From: Xanthostigma xanthostigma | Taxonomy: Eukaryota; Arthropoda; Insecta; Raphidioptera; Raphidiidae | Assembly (NCBI GenBank): GCA_963575645.1 | Contig: OY754468.1 | Coordinates: 24,700,465-24,764,464 of the forward strand | Direction of reading: 5' to 3' | Length of the DNA stretch: 64,000 nucleotides | Shown: in pieces, positions 50,701 through 56,700 of the stretch | Layout of the letters: the number at the start of each line of letters is the position of its first letter | How positions within the stretch are numbered: position 1 is the stretch's first letter | Notes under the pieces: model-generated | What the model was told of the DNA's origin: nothing | The model's database searches: none | Seen by the model: the letters and a program-made list of their open reading frames with translations, nothing else | Translations under genes and position numbers: made by a program

Positions 50701-53700
50701 GCGAATAAACTACTTTCTTGTAATAGCCGTAACATATATATTTATTTAGTACTCGCTGCTCCCCGCGGCTCCACGCGCGATTGATATGAAACATGGTAAC
50801 GATAACTGCAGTATAGTGGAGTACATATAAATAAAAGTTGCCTAAATTGCTCCTTATAACATCAGCTATCTGCCAGTGAAAGTCTCGTCAAAATCGGCTC
50901 AGTCCTTTCGGAGATTAGCCGGAACAAACAGACAGACAGACAACAATTTTATTTATTTTTTTTTTTGTTTAAGTACCGTATATACTTTCATATGCATTTG
51001 GCAAAAAGCTGTTATTTTGACATTTCAAACAGGCACTTTAATTTTATTTATTCGAATAAATAAACCACCGTGATGGCGTAGTCACACGTCTTAATCTATA
51101 GAAAGAGATGTACTTATATAAATTATCTTTCTTGTGATCCGCTTTCAATTTGAAAGATCAGTGGTCGTAATTCAGAACCGGATTTACTGTGTAGGCGTTA
51201 TAGGCGGCGCCTATAGGCCCCCCAAATCTTAGGGCCCCACCAAATTGAAAAAATGGAGAAAAAAATAGTATAAATAAATTAATAATTTTTCATATTATTT
51301 CAAAAGTTCATTTTCAAATGCTATTCTTATTTCAATTGATTTTCGTCCCCTTACATAGGCGATAGCCCCCCCCCCCCCAGGGTCCCGCCTACGGGCCCCT
51401 TCGCTTCTTAATCCGGCTCTGGGTCGTATAATACAGTAGATTTAGTATTACAGGCGGTTTAAAATTCTATTGAAAATACACACTTTTGGGAATGTTTCTC
51501 CATCACAAAATAAACAAAGATGTATTTAGAAAAACAATTTTTCAAAATCAGCCATGCTAATTTCAAACTACAATGTTTATGTATGTCTATGACTTCCTTA
51601 TTGAGGTATTGAGGCATAAATATATTTTTTAACAAAGCAACGTTTATAGTAATTGTTCAAAATGTCTCTGCTTTGTTGAATGCAACATTACTTTGAGACA
51701 TGTGTTTTATGTGAGCTTTTTTGCTTATTTTGTGGTGGAGAGGCCACATTTTACAATGGTGTCGTGCAATTTTGAACCACCTGTGTATCCTGATATTATC
51801 GAGTCACATTGTATGTAATAATGAAGCATGAGTACAAAATGAAGGTCACTTTCAGAGGTGAAAAAAGAATTTCACCTTCGAGTTAATTTAAATTTTATAT
51901 TTAATAAATTTATAAATTATGTTTTTTTGTTTATTAAATGTGACAAAACGACCTTTGTAATTCATTTCTTCTTTTTTATTTATTCAGAAAAAAAATTAAA
52001 CAAGTAGTATTCTTGGTAAACTCGTAAAATACTTCTCACTTCAATATTAATTGCGTTTCACGTAGCAGAATATACAGTGAGTAATGTCTAAAAAAAAATA
52101 TTATTTGCTTTTCACAGTGATCTTGTTTTCCTTCGGTTTAAGTGGAACTCTGAGTAGCCGAGCCAGTTTTAACAGAGTTAGCGGTTTATCGAGATAGCAC
52201 ATTTACAGAGCTGGGCAGTGCAAGAATGCTTTAAGCACATTGTAAAACACATTCTCTATGCTTACACAGCGGCGTATTTACCCAAGGACCATGCCCGGGG
52301 CGGCAAGCTGCGAGAGGTGGCCCACATCAACACACTGCTGAATTTTTTTCATAATTGAAAGATTTTTGATTTTTTTTTTTCGTTAATTTGTGGGGCGGTC
52401 GGCGGAGAACCTTACAGGTTCAGGGCGCCAAATCTTAAAATACGCCACTGTGCTTACAGCTTAAAGCGCTTGTTAAAAGACTTGCAACTTATTAAGGACG
52501 TAAAAGAATTCTTTAAAATGTTACATAAGTGGTCGTAATGTTCGTATCTATACTAATATATAAAGCTGAAAAGTTTGTTTGTTTGTTTGTTTGAACGCGC
52601 TAATCTCAGGAACTACTTGTTCAAATTGAATAAAAAAATTTTGTTGGATAGCCCATTTATCGAGGAAGGCTATAGGCTATATAATATCACGCTACGACCA
52701 ATAAGAGCGGAGCATCAATGAAAAATGTTGCAAAATGTATCTCAAAAATAAGCTTCTATTTAGATGAAATGCCGTAATTAAATATACCAATATTAGCGTT
52801 GGACGTTCCGAAGCCCGGCTGGCTCAGTCGGTAGAGTACGTGACTCTTAATATCAGGGTCGTGGGTTCAAGCCCCACGTTGGGCGAATATATTTTTATTT
52901 TTTTTTTATTTTCTACATTACTTTCTTACATTTAAATTTATTTTAATTTTATTTACGACTAATTAAAATTAAATAAATCTAATTTATAGCGCACTTGAAA
53001 ACTGTAACAAATATAAGTACCTATATAAAAATAATTTTCCTACAGTGTTTTCAATTAAATATTTATTATATTTTATTAATTCCAGTAATTATTGATTTAA
53101 AAGAAAATTATCTATAGGTACTTATAAAAAGTATAATTAATCATGAAATTTGGACACAAAATTAATCTCGGTAAACTAAGATGAATGTGCGTATTCATGT
53201 CCCTCCCTTCCCCATTCGTTCTTTTGCATCCGGGTGAAACCGGGCGGGACCGCTAATATACGAGTACTATAAAAGCCAGGTATAGAACATTAAGCTAAGC
53301 TGGTGACATGGAACAGCCCTTGCCTCGTAACCTAAAGGTCGTATGTGCGGTCCCTGTCGTCGGGGACATTATTATTTTTTTCCAATTATACCATATTTCA
53401 CCTATATTCATGTTATTTTTACTTACTTTTTAAAATTGACAATATTTTTTACATAATATAGTAACGCATTTTTAATGCAATTCAACACCCGATTTTTAAT
53501 ATCACGACACCCGGGAACAACCCGACGTAAAGACTTCGGTTATTTAACGTTTTGTATCAGGTTATATGTTATGGGAACAAATATATTTCTATTCTATTTC
53601 TATAATGTACAATTCTCGCTATCTCTCATCACAATGCATACATACTTATGACAGATCTCTATCGACAGCTAAATTCGATCGGTCTAAAATCTAATCCATA

Positions 53701-56700
53701 GAGATTATATCACTATGGTCTAAACCTGGCCTGGGCAAATGGCGACCCGCGGGCCGGATCCGGCTCGCAGCGCAATGTTGTCCGGCCCGCGAAGCATTTT
53801 ATAAATATGAAAAATAGTAAAATGCGGAAATAGAATGTGGGGACGTCTGCAAATTTTTGGCCCGCGGTGTAATTTTCATCAGCCATACGGCCCGCGGATC
53901 AAATTTTCATCAGCTATGTGGCCCGGCGATCAAAAGATTTGCCCGCCCCTGGTCTAAACAAAGATATTGACAATGTACCTAACGAACGTGTTGCAACATA
54001 ATAATATTATACTGTGAAAACTGGCTATAGAACATTAAGCTAAGCTGGCAACAAGGTACAGCCTTTGCCTCTTGTCTTGTAACCTAAATGTCGTAAGTTC
54101 AATCTCTTCGGTCGGTACCATTATTATTTTTGTTTTTTTTTTTTTACAATTATTCCAGTTTTACTTCTGTAGTGTGAAGTGTAATATACACAAACTCATT
54201 ACAAAATCCAAAAATTCCGCAAAAGAAACGAAATTAAAAAATTACGTCCCGCGACAATTTTTAACTGTATTTAAAAAAAAATGATTTTAAATCACAGAAG
54301 TCATCTCAAGCTTTAAATAATATTTTTTTCTTTGTTATCTTTGTTGCAGATCCCCGTGTAAACGGATGGGCGATGATGTCCAGTCCACTTCCAACGCTTA
54401 GCATCTGCCTATTCTACGCTTATTTTTCAAAGGTACTGGGACCCCGAATAATGGAGAATAGGAAACCATTCGATTTACGTAACGTCCTTATCGTATATAA
54501 TTTTTTCCAAACTGTGTTCAGCGCTTGGATATTTTACGAGGTATGTATATTTTTTTATTAGGACTGTCAAGTTAGTCAACATCAAGAAATTGACCATCTT
54601 GACAATCTTTTGTTAATGTTAACTTGGTTAATATTTAAATCTCCACGCAGGTTTCGTTATAGGCACCTTACAATATTACTGTCAATATTCAAAAATACTG
54701 CCAGTATTATTGAATGTGTAAAGTCAAATCGATCGTCAATACAGGTATTGACGACCATTATTGATGCAAATCCGGTTTTTTTGATATTCTCGAATCAATA
54801 CTGGAGAGTGGATGGGATACTGTCAATAGTATTGACCATGTACGTTGCGCTTCAATATTCCATCAGTACCCGTTTGATTTGCGCCAGTACAGACGTAACA
54901 ATGGAGGATAGCCCATTGAAGCTGGTGCCATTACAGCTAAAAACTTCATGTCTTCAAAGTTTCTACCAGTTGCTATACCTATATCTTAGAGTTAAAGCTA
55001 GTCGTTCATTCACTGGTAAACAGATCTACATAGTATTTTCCCTTCTTAAGAAAGGGGTAACTATTTGTAGTAATTTATTAAATGTTTCCTCATTCATCCG
55101 GAAGTAGTTTTTAAAATCATCCATTTCTGTAGTACTAATTTCTTTTAACAAGACGACCTGTGAATACTTATCAAGTTTTTTTAGTCATTCTTTCATCCAC
55201 AAACGTCGATTAACACGATGTTTACTTGCCAGTGCTAAAATTATGGCTAGACAGGCATTCTTATGTGAATCCATTTTCGGAAGAAACCAAAAAATACTGT
55301 ATATACACTGATGGTTCAACTAGTACTGAAGCAATATATTGACAGTAATACAGTGGCGGATTTACCAGCAGGCTGAGTAGGCTGAAGCCTAGGGCGGCAA
55401 ATTTTAAGGGGCGGCAGATTTAGTTTATAAGTTTTTTATTTCGATTTACAAAATTAAACAAAAAATTATTATCCACACAAAATACGAATTTCGAAAATTG
55501 AAGAGAAATCAAAATATTTAACAAAAATCGAAATATAGTCCTATATACAGTGCTAAATACTAAATATTTCAACATCTCTACATGAACAATTGCTAAGCGC
55601 TTTGTAAAATATCCTTTAATGATCATGAATTTTTAGAATATCGCAATAGCGATTCGATAAAAAAATTAAAAACAAAAAACACGGTTTTTTCAATATTTCT
55701 TTAAATCTTTAAGGTTATGTGAAAAAGTTATATTCATAAAAGTTGTAGATCCTTTTAATACCTACAACATTGCCATACAACATTTTTCGATTGGGGGTCA
55801 ACTTTCGCCGGAAATAACGAAAAACCGCGTTTGACCCCTAAAATGCACCCCCCACAGCCCTCCGGCCTTTTACGCATTTGAATTTTTGGTTTCTGTATTT
55901 CTGACGGCAGTTTCTTCCCTTCCTCATCATTCGTTTTCTGTTATTAATTTTGTCCTTGTCAAAAGCTAACTTCACTGGTCTGTTAACTGATAAACAAATT
56001 AAAAAAACATTGTTTCAGCAGGATTTTCGCAGACAACCTTAGCGATCTTTCTTAATTATGGTCTTAACTATCATCTCTAATTTTTTCGTTCGTCCACCTT
56101 ATGACGACACATTTTCTGCAGCCGTCTCTTGGACTATTAATTCTCAATGATACTAACCATACGAGAAAAGTTGGAACACAAATCATAAAGTTGGAATTTC
56201 ATTGATAAAAAATGTAATTGATATGATTGTGGACTAAGGTATCAAAATTCAGAGGCGGCAAAAATTGAATAGCCTACAGGCGGCAAATCTGTAAATCCGC
56301 CACTGCAGTAATATTGATTGTGTAAGGTGCGCTCTGATAAAACAAGAATCGATTTGAAATAATCGAGTACTGACAAAACGTTTGACAATAATATTGATCG
56401 TGTAAGGTGCCTATTACATGAGATTATCAATATCAAGGCCATCTTCTTGATGATACCAACTTCGTTAACGTTGTCTGATTTTAATGTGCCTGTGTTCCGT
56501 ATGTTAGATTTACTGATGATGTCGTTCTTTTTTTTCAGTATCTGCAAAGCGGTTGGTGGGGAAGCTACAGTTTCAGGTGTCAACCAGTAGACTATTCAAA
56601 CAGTCCGATGGCTTTAAGGGTGCGATATTTATTTTTACAGTTAAATTTTTTTTTCCTTGTAACGGCCCCTCCTCATTATCACCACTTAAAAGCAAAATAT

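Larger units (their letters stand above)
38721..54349 (+). other. ELOVL intron 1 (15,629 bp)
   Basis: Bounded by G|GTGAGT and TTGCAG. It makes up most of the gene and holds at least eight hAT-type elements, a Helitron, several palindromic MITEs and tRNA-like repeats, listed separately. Reading frames inside it (for example 41448-41630, 42323-42511, 43758-43946, 44031-44261, 46467-46754) lack recognisable domains. Confidence 0.9.
54660..56413 (-). mobile_element. PIF/Harbinger-type element with decayed transposase, split by a hAT
   Basis: Ends TAGGCACCTTACA (left) and TGTAAGGTGCCTA (right) are flanked by TTA at 54657-54659 and 56414-56416, the duplication typical of this superfamily. Subterminal words such as GCACCTTACACAATCAATAT recur. 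The interior holds a - strand HARBI1-like transposase remnant. Removing the nested hAT (55351-56305) and its duplication leaves ~791 bp. It lies in elongase intron 2. Confidence 0.85.

Noticed and set aside
54610-55107. 165-codon + strand frame
   Set aside because: It overlaps a decayed - strand HARBI1-like transposase with clear protein motifs; the + frame is a shadow.
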